Shown here piece by piece: positions 21,437-32,417 of a stretch of 64,000 nucleotides of DNA (positions are counted from its first letter, which is position 1; the number at the start of each line of letters is the position of its first letter). The DNA comes from Atherinomorus stipes (lineage: Eukaryota; Chordata; Actinopteri; Atheriniformes; Atherinidae): positions 33,501 through 97,500 of the forward strand of contig JALJCO010007140.1 of the NCBI GenBank assembly GCA_023101725.1, written 5' to 3'. A model generated the notes under the pieces. It was not told the DNA's origin and ran no database searches. It saw only the letters and a program-made list of their open reading frames with translations. Position numbers and translations under genes: made by a program.

Positions 21437-21927
21437 TTCAGCTGGTTGTGGTTTTTAGGGACAGGAACAAGACAGGATGTTTTCCACAGCACAGGAACTC
21501 TGTTCTGCCTCAGGCTGGTGTTAAAAAGGTGCTGGAGAACCGGACATAGTTGTTCTGAGCAGGTCTGGAGAACTCTGGGACTGAAACCATCTGGACCTGC
21601 AGCCTTGTTCTGGTTCCGTTTCTCTAGTTGTTTCTTGACCTGGTCACAGGAGACAGTCAGGATGGAGGTGGAGGCAAATGTGTAATATAGTGAAATGACA
21701 CAGGGAATAAGTATTGAATACTTACTGAAATTTATTTCCTACTACGTGTAAAAACCTTTGTCAGTGGTTCCAGCCTCCAGACGCCTCCTGTATGGAGAAA
21801 CCAGTGGAGCACGTTGCTGAGGTGTGATTTTGGTCCATTCTTCCACAAACTACTTTCAGATCTTCAAGGTTCCGGGTCTCTTTTGTGAACTCAGATCTTT
21901 AGTTCTTTCGGGTCGGGTGATTGACAG

Positions 21928-24900
21928 GTCCGTTCTAGCAGCTTTATCTTCTTCTTAAAGCAGGTGAGCGTTTCTGGTCCGTTCTAGCAGCTTTATCTTC
22001 TTCTTCTTAAAGCAGGTGAGCGTTTCTGGTCCGTTCTTGCAGCTTTATCTTCTTCTTCTTAAAGCAGGTGAGTGTTTCTGGTCCGTTCTAGCAGCTTCAT
22101 CTTCTTCTTCTTAAAGCAGGTGAGTGTTTCTGGTCCGTTCTAGCAGCTTTATCTTCTTCTTAAAGCAGGTGAGTGTTTCTGGTCCGTTCTAGCAGCTTTA
22201 TCTTCTTCTTTTTAAAGCAGGTGAGTGTTTCTGGTCCGTTCTAGCAGCTTTATCTTCTTCTTCTTAAAGCAGGTGAGCGTTTCTGGTCCGTTCTAGCAGC
22301 TTTATCTCCTTCTTCTTAAAGCAGGTGAGTGTTTCTGGTCCGTTCTAGCAGCTTTATCTTCTTCTTCTTAAAGCAGGTGAGCGTTTCTGGTCCGTTCTTG
22401 CAGCTTTATCTTCTTCTTCTTAAAGCAGGTGAGTGTTTCTGGTCCGTTCTAGCAGCTTTATCTTCTTCTTCTTAAAGCAGGTGAGCGTTTCTGGTCCGTT
22501 CTTGCAGCTTTATCTTCTTCTTCTTAAAGCAGGTGAGTGTTTCTGGTCCGTTCTAGCAGCTTCATCTTCTTCTTCTTAAAGCAGGTGAGTGTTTCTGGTC
22601 CGTTCTAGCAGCTTTATCTTCTTCTTAAAGCAGGTGAGTGTTTCTGGTCCGTTCTAGCAGCTTTATCTTCTTCTTTTAAAGCAGGTGAGTGTTTCTGGTC
22701 CGTTCTAGCAGCTTTATCTTCTTCTTCTTAAAGCAGGTGAGCGTTTCTGGTCCGTTCTAGCAGCTTTATCTCCTTCTTCTTAAAGCAGGTGAGTGTTTCT
22801 GGTCTGTTCTAGCAGCTTTATCTTCTTCTTAAAGCAGGTGAGCGTTTCTGGTCCGTTCTAGCAGCTTTATCTTCTTCTTCTTAAAGCAGGTGAGTGTTTC
22901 TGGTCCGTTCTAGCAGCTTTATCTTCTTCTTCTTAAAGCAGGTGAGCGTTTCTGGTCCGTTCTAGCAGCTTTATCTTCTTCTTCTTAAAGCAGGTGAGCG
23001 TTTCTGGTCCGTTCTAGCAGCTTTATCTTCTCTTCTTAAAGCAGGTGAGCGTTTCTGGTCCGTTCTAGCAGCTTTATCTTCTTCTTAAAGCAGGTGAGCG
23101 TTTCTGGTCCGTTCTAGCAGCTTTATCTTCTTCTTAAAGCAGGTGAGTGTTTCTGGTCCGTTCTAGCAGCTTTATTCTTCTTCTTAAAGCAGGTGAGCGT
23201 TTCTGGTCCGTTCTAGCAGCTTTATCTTCTTCTTCTTAAAGCAGGTGAGTGTTTCTGGTCCGTTCTAGCAGCTTTATCTTCTTCTTAAAGCAGGTGAGCG
23301 TTTCTGGTCCGTTCTAGCAGCTTTATCTTCTTCTTCTTAAAGCAGGTGAGTGTTTCTGGTCTGTTCTAGCAGCTTTATCTTCTTCTTCTTAAAGCAGGTG
23401 AGTGTTTCTGGTCCGTTCTAGCAGCTTTATCTTCTTCTTAAAGCAGGTGAGCGTTTCTGGTCCGTTCTAGCAGCTTTATCTTCTTCTTCTTAAAGCAGGT
23501 GAGTGTTTCTGGTCCGTTCTAGCAGCTTTATCTTCTTCTTCTTAAAGCAGGTGAGTGTTTCTGGTCCGTTCTAGCAGCTTTATCTTCTTCTTCTTAAAGC
23601 AGGTGAGCGTTTCTGGTCCGTTCTAGCAGCTTTATCTTCTTCTTCTTAAAGCAGGTGAGCGTTTCTGGTCCGTTCTAGCAGCTTTATCTTCTTCTTCTTA
23701 AAGCAGGTGAGCGTTTCTGGTCCGTTCTAGCAGCTTTATCTTCTTCTTAAAGCAGGTGAGCGTTTCTGGTCCGTTCAGCAGCTTTATCTTCTTCTTCTTA
23801 AAGCAGGTGAGTGTTTCTGGTCCGTTCTAGCAGCTTTATCTTCTTCTTCTTAAAGCAGGTGAGTGTTTCTGGTCCGTTCTAGCAGCTTTATTCTTCTTCT
23901 TAAAGCAGGTGAGCGTTTCTGGTCCGTTCTAGCAGCTTTATCTTCTTCTTCTTAAAGCAGGTGAGCGTTTCTGGTCCGTTCTAGCAGCTTTATCTTCTTC
24001 TTAAAGCAGGTGAGCGTTTCTGGTCCGTTCCAGCAGCTTTATCTTCTTCTTCTTAAAGCAGGTGAGTGTTTCTGGTCCGTTCTAGCAGCTTTATCTTCTT
24101 CTTCTTAAAGCAGGTGAGTGTTTCTGGTCCGTTCTAGCAGCTTTATCTTCTTCTTCTTAAAGCAGGTGAGCGTTTCTGGTCCGTTCTAGCAGCTTTATCT
24201 TCTTCTTCTTAAAGCAGGTGAGCGTTTCTGGTCCGTTCTAGCAGCTTTATCTCTTCTTCTTAAAGCAGGTGAGCGTTTCTGGTCCGTTCCAGCAGCTTTA
24301 TCTTCTTCTTCTTAAAGCAGGTGAGTGTTTCTGGTCCGTTCTAGCAGCTTTATCTTCTTCTTCTTAAAGCAGGTGAGTGTTTCTGGTCCGTTCTAGCAGC
24401 TTTATCTTCTTCTTCTTAAAGCAGGTGAGTGTTTCTGGTCCGTTCTAGCAGCTTTATCTTCTTCTTCTTAAAGCAGGTGAGTGTTTCTGGTCCGTTCCAG
24501 CAGCTTTATCTTCTTCTTAAAGCAGGTGAGTGTTTCTGGTCCGTTCTAGCAGCTTTATCTTCTTCTTAAAGCAGGTGAGTGTTTCTGGTCCGTTCTAGCA
24601 GCTTTATCTTCTTCTTCTTAAAGCAGGTGAGCGTTTCTGGTCCGTTCTAGCAGCTTTATCTTCTTCTTCTTAAAGCAGGTGAGTGTTTCTTGTCCGTTCT
24701 AGCAGCGTTATCTTCTTCTTCTTAAAGCAGGTGAGCGTTTCTGGTCCGTTCTAGCAGCTTTATCTTCTTCTTTTAGCAGGTGAGTGTTTCTGGTCCGTTC
24801 TAGCAGCTTTATCTTCTTCTTCTTAAAGCAGGTGAGTGTTTCTGGTCCGTTCTAGCAGCTTTATCTTCTTCTTAAAGCAGGTGAGCGTTTCTGGTCCGTT

Positions 24901-25410
24901 CTAGCAGCTTTATCTTCTTCTTCTTAAAGCAGGTGAGCGTTTCTGGTCTGTTCTAGCAGCTTTATCTTCTTCTTCTTAAAGCAGGTGAGCGTTTCTGGTC
25001 CGTTCTAGCAGCTTTATCTTCTTCTTCTTAAAGCAGGTGAGCGTTTCTGGTCCGTTCAGCAGCTTTATCTTCTTCTTAAAGCAGGTGAGCGTTTCTGGTC
25101 CGTTCTAGCAGCTTTATCTTCTTCTTCTTAAAGCAGGTGAGCGTTTCTGGTCCGTTCTAGCAGCTTTATCTTCTCCTTCTTAAAGCAGGTGAGTGTTTCT
25201 GGTCCGTTCTAGCAGCTTTATCTTCTTCTTCTTAAAGCAGGTGAGCGTTTCTGGTCCGTTCTAGCAGCTTTATCTTCTCCTTCTTTTTAAAGCAGGTGAG
25301 TGTTTCTGGTCCGTTCTAGCAGCTTTATCTTCTTCTTAAAGCAGGTGAGTGTTTCTGTTCCGTTCTAGCAGTTTTATCTTCTTCTTAAAGCAGGTGAGTG
25401 TTTCTTGGCT
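21928..25410. repeat. 49-52-bp minisatellite inside the Tc1 transposase (about 68 copies)
   Basis: The unit is GTTTCTGGTCCGTTCTAGCA followed by GCTTTATCTTCTTCTTCTTA and AAGCAGGTGAGC/T. The CTT tract varies in length (mostly 49 or 52 bp). Read on the minus strand, the first unit is continuous with the transposase frame after the IFQQDDRPTTQ motif, and the last runs into RTDLSITRPERTKDL, the region that normally holds SPDLNPIE. The unit therefore covers the coding DNA between the second and third catalytic acids. Unit lengths are not multiples of three, so the expansion destroyed the frame. Confidence 0.95.
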
Positions 25411-25870
25411 GTGTGGTGGGACGGTCGTCTTGCTGAAAGATCCAGCCTCTTTTCATCTTCAGCAGATTCTGGTCCAGAATGTCTCTCTACTTTCCTCCAT
25501 TCATTCTTCCTTCAATCATATGAAGTCTGCCAGTACCACATGCTGAAAAACAGCCCCCACCATGATGCTCTCACCTCCAAACTGTACTGTTGCTATGGTG
25601 TTTTGGTGCCATTTCTCCTCCAAACATGTTGTGTCTTATGACATCTGCAGAGTTCAGTTCTGGTCTCATCTGACCAGACTATGTTTTCCAGAATGTCATG
25701 GGTTTGTCCAGATGTTGTGTTGCAAACTTCAAACCAGCATCAACCTGCTTCTTCTTCAGAAATGGAGTCTTGCGTGGTGTGCGCGAATGAAGGCCATGGC
25801 GGTTGAGTGCATTCCTTCTTGTTTTCTATGAAACAACTGTAGCTGCTGATTTTTGGTTTCCCCTGATGCC
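25411..25870 (-). pseudogene. Tc1 transposase, central DDE region
   Basis: The minus strand shows NRHGLHSRTPRKTPFLKKK, DAGLKFATQHLDKPMTFWK, then the first catalytic Asp in VWSDETRTEL. It continues through HNMFGGEMAP-type remnants and a CFSACGTGRLH segment to the second Asp in FQQDDRP. At least two frame changes and a stop are present. The paired-type DNA-binding domain upstream of about 25870 is not clearly preserved. The third catalytic acid is separated from these by the minisatellite, so the enzyme is dead. Confidence 0.85.
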
Positions 25871-27247
25871 CCTGATGCCCCTGCAATCCTTCTCGGAGAT
25901 CTCAGCACCTGCAAATTGGAAGACGCCTGCCAGGGTTTCAACAGGTTATCAAATATATAACAAGGGAAGGAAACACAGTGGATATAAATTCCATAAGCAT
26001 CTAGAGGGACTATCAGCACAGAAACAAACCACCAAGACTCCTTTGATCTTAATGTGGTCCAACTCATTCCAAAACACGGGTTGAAAATAAAATCCAGAAA
26101 ACCTGAGAAAAAGGTGATCTAGCTGTGGAGAATAGTAGTAATTTAAGTAGTACTAACAAGAAAGTGGGCTTTCAGAAATAAGGACATGCTGGAGTGGAAA
26201 AAGAGGGATGAGGAGTTGGAGCATAAGATGAAGGAGGGAAAGGACACAGAAGACACCCGGAGAAGCCAGTTAACACGAACAATCCAGGAAAAGTGTGGGA
26301 CACTGGAAAAGTATGGCTGGCAAACAGCAAGCTGGTTGTATGTAATGATGAGCTGGCCTCTGCTGTGGAGCCGAGCACCTTTCTGACCTGGTTTGAGGCT
26401 GTGAGGGTCAAACAGGGCAGCTCAGATGGGACAGAAGGACTCGGTGGAGACTACCGCCATCAGGATCTTCATGGGTGCAAATCCACCGGCCCTGATAACA
26501 TCCCAGCCTCTGTTCGAGAGACCCATGTGAATAGCTGGTCCCAGTATGGCAGCCCATATTCCAGCAGGGACTAGACACACTCTGTCCCGTCAGGTTTGAA
26601 TTATGTCACTAACAGACATACGGACAAAGGCTGCGATCACATCACCTCCAGCTGTAACACAGAAGCTTCCTACTGTGCAGTGAAGGCTAATACTGATCTT
26701 AACAGAGGACTGAGTGGATTTTTAACAGCAAAAAACAGCGTACACCATGGGGAAAACAAAATCAATCTTCTGATAAGTATGCTCTGAATAAGGAATGAGA
26801 CCAGAACGGGCCCTGCATCACTGGTGTAAGTGGAAGAATTGTTTTTCTTAGCAGTAAAAAGGATCTATGTGTTTCTGAAGACACCGTACATCAGTGGAAT
26901 CACAGCAGAGCTCAACAGCCTGCATTAACACAGCATCTAATTCAGTACTCAAACTAAATGTTTAATTCAGCACCTGTTATTTCCACTACAAGGAAGCACT
27001 ACCTTAAATCCACAGTTTATAGAACAGATATGTCTGAATCAGTCACGGACTTAACCCTTATTCACCTTAGTCAGCCCCGCCCCATTTTCGCATTAGCTTG
27101 GCGCTTTCAGTGAGGTGCGTTCTCAATGTCGTTCAATGGAAAACATTAGACAAGAGAAGTTTGAAATCATGACTGAAGAATGAAAACATGACATTAGAAG
27201 AATTGAAACAGATTAGAATTGACTTAGAATTAAAATTCTAATTGACA
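25871..27247. other. Region without an assigned gene; possible LINE-derived frame
   Basis: A plus-strand frame at 26293-26574 reads through CNDELASAVEPSTFL and CKSTGPDNIPASVRE. The GPDNIPA motif resembles the AGPDGI region at the start of LINE reverse transcriptases, but the context before and after it is not recognisable. It may be an old LINE remnant. The segment 26790-27247 shows nothing beyond the start of the adjoining array. Confidence 0.3.
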
Positions 27248-30200
27248 TTAGAAGCAGAGTCCACCACTGGAGAGCAGATGCTACTGTTAGCAGCCGAGGC
27301 TAGCACCGTTAGCAGCAGAGTCCACCACTGGAGAGCAGCTGCTACTGTTAGCAGCCGGGGCTAGCACCGTTAGCAGCAGAGTCCACCACTGGAGAGCAGC
27401 TGCTACTGTTAGCAGCTGAGACTAGCACCGTTAGCAGCAGAGTCCACCACTGGAGAGCAGCTGCTACTGTTAGCAGCCGAGGCTAGCACCATTCGCAGCA
27501 GAGTCCACCACTAAAGAGCGGCTGCTACTGTTATCAGCCAAGGTTAGCACCGTTAGCAGTAGAGTCCACCGTTAGAGAGCAGCTGCTACTGTTAGCAGCC
27601 GAGGCTAGCACCGTTAGCATCAGAGTCCACCATTAGAGAGCAGCTGCTACCGTTAGCAGCCAAGGCTAGCACCGTTTGCAGCAGATTCTACCACTAGAGA
27701 GCAGCTGCTACTGTTAGCAGCTGAGACTAGCACCATTCGCAGCAGAGTCCACCACTAAAGAGCAGCTGCTACTGTTAGCAGCCGAGACTAGCACCGTTAG
27801 CAGCAGAGTCCACCACTAGAGAGCAGCTGCTACTGTTAGCAGCCAAGGCTAGCACCGTTAGCAGCAGAGTCCACCACTGGAGAGCAGCTGCTACTGTTAG
27901 CAGCCGAGACTAGCACCGTTAGCAGCAGAGTCCACCATTGGAGAGCAGCTGCTACTGTTATCAGCCAAGGCTAGCACCGTTAGCAGCAGAGTCCACCACT
28001 AGAGAGCAGTTGTTACTTTTCGTAGCCGAGGCTAGCACCGTTAGCAGCAGAGTCCACCACTGGAGGGCAGCTGCTACTGTTAGCAGCCGAGACTAGCACC
28101 ATTAGCAGCAGAGTCCACCACTAGAGAGCAGCTGCTACTGTTAGCAGCCAAGGCTAGCACCGTTAGCAGCAGAGTCCACCACTGGAGAGCAGCTGCTACT
28201 GTTAGCAGCCGAGACTAGCACCGTTAGCAGCAGAGTCCACCATTGGAGAGCAGCTGCTACTGTTAGCAGCCGGGCTAGCACCGTTAGCAGCAGAGTCCAC
28301 CACTGGAGAGCAGCTGCTACTGTTATCAGCCAAGGCTAGCACCGTTAGCAGCAGAGTCCACCACTGGAGAGCAGCTGCTACTGTTAGCAGCCGAGACTAG
28401 CACCGTTAGCAGCAGAGTCCACCACTGGAGAGCAGCTGCTACTGTTAGCAGCCGAGACTAGCACCGTTTGCAGCAGGGTCCACCACTAGAGAGCGGCTGC
28501 TACTGTTATCAGCCAAGGTTAGCACCGTTAGCAGTAGAGTCCACCGCTAGAGAGCAGCTGCTACTGTTAGCAGCCAAGGCTAGCACCGTTAGCATCAGAG
28601 TCCACCGTTAGAGAGCAGCTGCTACTGTTAGCAGCCGAGGCTAGCACCGTTAGCATCAGAGTCCACCATTAGAGAGCAGCTGCTACCGTTAGCAGCCAAG
28701 GCTAGCACCGTTTGCAGCAGATTCTACCACTAGAGAGCAGCTGCTACTGTTAGCAGCTGAGACTAGCACCATTCGCAGCAGAGTCCACCACTAAAGAGCA
28801 GCTGCTACTGTTAGCAGCCGAGACTAGCACCATTAGCAGCAGAGTCCACCACTAGAGAGCAGCTGCTACTGTTAGCAGCCAAGGCTAGCACCGTTAGCAG
28901 CAGAGTCCACCACTGGAGAGCAGCTGCTACTGTTAGCAGCCGAGACTAGCACCGTTAGCAGCAGAGTCCACCATTGGAGAGCAGCTGCTACTGTTATCAG
29001 CCAAGGCTAGCACCGTTAGCAGCAGAGTCCACCACTAGAGAGCAGTTGTTACTTTTCGTAGCCGAGGCTAGCACCGTTAGCAGCAGAGTCCACCACTGGA
29101 GGGCAGCTGCTACTGTTAGCAGCCGAGGCTAGCACCATTAGCAGCAGAGTCCACCACTAGAGAGCAGCTGCTACTGTTAGCAGCCAAGGCTAGCACCGTT
29201 AGCAGCAGAGTCCACCACTGGAGAGCAGCTGCTACTGTTAGCAGCCGAGACTAGCACCGTTAGCAGCAGAGTCCACCATTGGAGAGCAGCTGCTACTGTT
29301 AGCAGCCGGGCTAGCACCGTTAGCAGCAGAGTCCACCACTGGAGAGCAGCTGCTACTGTTATCAGCCAAGGCTAGCACCGTTAGCAGCAGAGTCCACCAC
29401 TGGAGAGCAGCTGCTACTGTTAGCAGCCGAGACTAGCACCGTTAGCAGCAGAGTCCACCACTGGAGAGCAGCTGCTACTGTTAGCAGCCGAGACTAGCAC
29501 CGTTTGCAGCAGGGTCCACCACTAGAGAGCGGCTGCTACTGTTATCAGCCAAGGTTAGCACCGTTAGCAGTAGAGTCCACCGCTAGAGAGCAGCTGCTAC
29601 TGTTAGCAGCCAAGGCTAGCACCGTTAGCATCAGAGTCCACCATTAGAGAACAGCTGCTACCGTTAGCAGCCGAGGCTAGCACCGTTTGCAGCAGATTCT
29701 ACCACTAGAGAGCAGCTGCTACTGTTAGCAGCTGAGACTAGCACCATTCGCAGCAGAGTCCACCACTAAAGAGCAGCTGCTACTGTTATCAGCCAAGGCT
29801 AGCACCGTTAGCAGCAGAGTCCACCACTGGAGAGCAGCTGCTACTGTTAGCAGCCGAGACTAGCACCGTTAGCAGCAGAGTCCACCACTGGAGAGCAGCT
29901 GCTACTGTTAGCAGCCGGGCTAGCACCATTAGCAGCAGAGTCCACCACTGGAGAGCAGCTGCTTCTGTTAGCAGCCGAGACTAGCACCGTTTGCAGCAGA
30001 GTCCACCACTAGAGAGCAGCTGCTACTGTTATCAGCCAAGGCTAGCACCGTTAGCAGCAGAGTCCACCACTAGAGAGCAGTTGTTACTTTTCGTAGCCGA
30101 GGCTAGCACCGTTAGCAGCAGAGTCCACCACTGGAGGGCAGCTGCTACTGTTAGCAGCCGAGACTAGCACCATTAGCAGCAGAGTCCACCACTAGAGAGC

Positions 30201-32404
30201 AGCTGCTACTGTTAGCAGCCGGGCTAGCACCGTTAGCAGCAGAGTCCACCACTAAAGAGCAGCTGCTACTGTTATCAGCCAAGGCTAGCACCGTTAGCAG
30301 CAGAGTCCACCGCTAGAGAGCAGCTGCTACTGTTAGCAGCCGAGGCTAGCACCGTTAGCATCAGAGTCCACCATTAGAGAGCAGCTGCTACCGTTAGCAG
30401 CCGAGGCTAGCACCGTTTGCAGCAGATTCTACCACTAGAGAGCAGCTGCTACTGTTAGCAGCTGAGACTAGCACCATTCGCAGCAGAGTCCACCACTAAA
30501 GAGCAGCTGCTACTGTTAGCAGCCGAGACTAGCACCATTAGCAGCAGAGTCCACCACTAGAGAGCAGCTGCTACTGTTAGCAGCCAAGGCTAGCACCGTT
30601 AGCAGCAGAGTCCACCACTGGAGAGCAGCTGCTACTGTTAGCAGCCGAGACTAGCACCGTTAGCAGCAGAGTCCACCATTGGAGAGCAGCTGCTACTGTT
30701 ATCAGCCAAGGCTAGCACCGTTAGCAGCAGAGTCCACCACTAGAGAGCAGTTGTTACTTTTCGTAGCCGAGGCTAGCACCGTTAGCAGCAGAGTCCACCA
30801 CTGGAGGGCAGCTGCTACTGTTAGCAGCCGAGACTAGCACCATTAGCAGCAGAGTCCACCACTAGAGAGCAGCTACTACTGTTAGCAGCCAAGGCTAGCA
30901 CCGTTAGCAGCAGAGTCCACCACTGGAGAGCAGCTGCTACTGTTAGCAGCCGAGACTAGCACCGTTAGCAGCAGAGTCCACCATTGGAGAGCAGCTGCTA
31001 CTGTTAGCAGCCGGGCTAGCACCGTTAGCAGCAGAGTCCACCACTGGAGAGCAGCTGCTACTGTTATCAGCCAAGGCTAGCACCGTTAGCAGCAGAGTCC
31101 ACCACTGGAGAGCAGCTGCTACTGTTAGCAGCCGAGACTAGCACCGTTAGCAGCAGAGTCCACCACTGGAGAGCAGCTGCTACTGTTAGCAGCCGAGACT
31201 AGCACCGTTTGCAGCAGGGTCCACCACTAGAGAGCGGCTGCTACTGTTATCAGCCAAGGTTAGCACCGTTAGCAGTAGAGTCCACCGCTAGAGAGCAGCT
31301 GCTACTGTTAGCAGCCAAGGCTAGCACCGTTAGCATCAGAGTCCACCATTAGAGAGCAGCTGCTACCGTTAGCAGCCGAGGCTAGCACCGTTTGCAGCAG
31401 ATTCTACCACTAGAGAGCAGCTGCTACTGTTAGCAGCTGAGACTAGCACCATTCGCAGCAGAGTCCACCACTAAAGAGCAGCTGCTACTGTTATTAGCCA
31501 AGGCTAGCACCGTTAGCAGCAGAGTCCACCACTGGAGAGCAGCTGCTACTGTTAGCAGCCGAGACTAGCACCGTTAGCAGCAGAGTCCACCACTGGAGAG
31601 CAGCTGCTACTGTTAGCAGCCGGGCTAGCACCATTAGCAGCAGAGTCCACCACTGGAGAGCAGCTGCTTCTGTTAGCAGCCGAGACTAGCACCGTTTGCA
31701 GCAGAGTCCACCACTAGAGAGCAGCTGCTACTGTTATCAGCCAAGGCTAGCACCGTTAGCAGCAGAGTCCACCACTAGAGAGCAGTTGTTACTTTTCGTA
31801 GCCGAGGCTAGCACCGTTAGCAGCAGAGTCCACCACTGGAGGGCAGCTGCTACTGTTAGCAGCCGAGACTAGCACCATTAGCAGCAGAGTCCACCACTAG
31901 AGAGCAGCTGCTACTGTTAGCAGCCGGGCTAGCACCGTTAGCAGCAGAGTCCACCACTAAAGAGCAGCTGCTACTGTTATCAGCCAAGGCTAGCACCGTT
32001 AGCAGCAGAGTCCACCACTGGAGAGCAGCTGCTACTGTTAGCAGCCGAGACTAGCACCGTTAGCAGCAGAGTCCACCACTGGAGAGCAGCTGCTACTGTT
32101 AGCAGCAGGGCTAGCACCGTTAGCAGCAGAGTCCACCACTGGAGAGCAGCTGCTACTGTTAGCAGCCGAGACTAGCACCGTTTGCAGCAGGGTCCACCAC
32201 TAGAGAGCAGCTGCTACTGTTATCAGCCAAGGCTAGCAACGTTAGCAGCAGAGTCCACCACTAGAGAGCAGTTGTTACTGTTCGTAGCCGAGGCTAGCAC
32301 CGTTAGCAGCAGAGTCCACCACTGGAGAGCAGCTGCTACTGTTAGCAGCCGAGGCTAGCACCATTAGGAGCAGAGTCCACCACTAGAGAGCAGCTGCTAC
32401 TGTT
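27248..32404. repeat. 61-bp satellite-like array with higher-order structure (about 85 copies)
   Basis: The monomer is TAGCACCGTTAGCAGCAGAG, TCCACCACTGGAGAGCAGCT, GCTACTGTTAGCAGCCGAGG plus C. Diagnostic variant monomers recur at regular spacing. The TTGTTACTTTTCGTAGCC variant occurs at about 28021, 29057, 30092, 30762, 31797 and 32283. The GCAGATTCTACC variant occurs at about 27680, 28717, 29692, 30422 and 31397. Intervals of 1,035-1,037 bp (17 monomers) and 975 bp (16 monomers) dominate, with shorter ones of 670-730 bp. Blocks of many monomers have therefore been duplicated together. No host gene is interrupted by it. Confidence 0.97.
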
Positions 32405-32417
32405 AGATTCTGCTACT

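Larger units (their letters stand above)
19745..21690 (-). pseudogene. L2/jockey-type LINE ORF2, 5'-truncated RT and C-terminal region
   Basis: The minus strand runs from 21690 through NQNKAAGPDGFSPRVLQ and CPVPKN (RT fingers). A tandem expansion around the DYRPVALTS motif follows. Then come HIMKVLERLL, LRVMFFDFSSAFNTIQ (palm motif A), GAPQGTVLSPFLFTLYTSDF (motif B), a disrupted YxDD region near 20620, KEMIVDFRR with NYKYL, and the C-terminal LNKLFKKAGSVLG block. It ends with the 3' tail near 19745. Several frameshifts and stops make it inactive. It would have encoded the reverse transcriptase of a jockey-superfamily LINE. The 5' part is cut by the Tc1 terminus at about 21700. Confidence 0.85.
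21700..25870 (-). mobile_element. Tc1/mariner transposon split by a minisatellite
   Basis: The left end near 21700 reads CACAGGGAATAAGTATTGAA, the type of terminus seen in fish Tc1-like elements. The minus strand next to it encodes the C-terminal tail of a Tc1 transposase (VEEWTKITPQQ, RRRLEAGTTDKGFYT). The central catalytic part is found 3.5 kb away at 25411-25870. The intervening DNA is a tandem array. The other terminus was not located; the sequence beyond 25870 is diverged, so the right boundary is only the limit of clear similarity. Confidence 0.8.

Noticed and set aside
21928..25410. The 49-52-bp array as a CRISPR or as repeated splice donors (AAGCAGGTGAGT)
   Set aside because: There are no variable spacers. 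Many copies do match the splice-donor consensus on the plus strand, but no exon structure accompanies them and the source is the antisense of a transposase.
26293..26574. A complete LINE RT in 26.2-26.6 kb
   Set aside because: Only a GPDNIPA-like motif resembles RT. No palm motifs follow.
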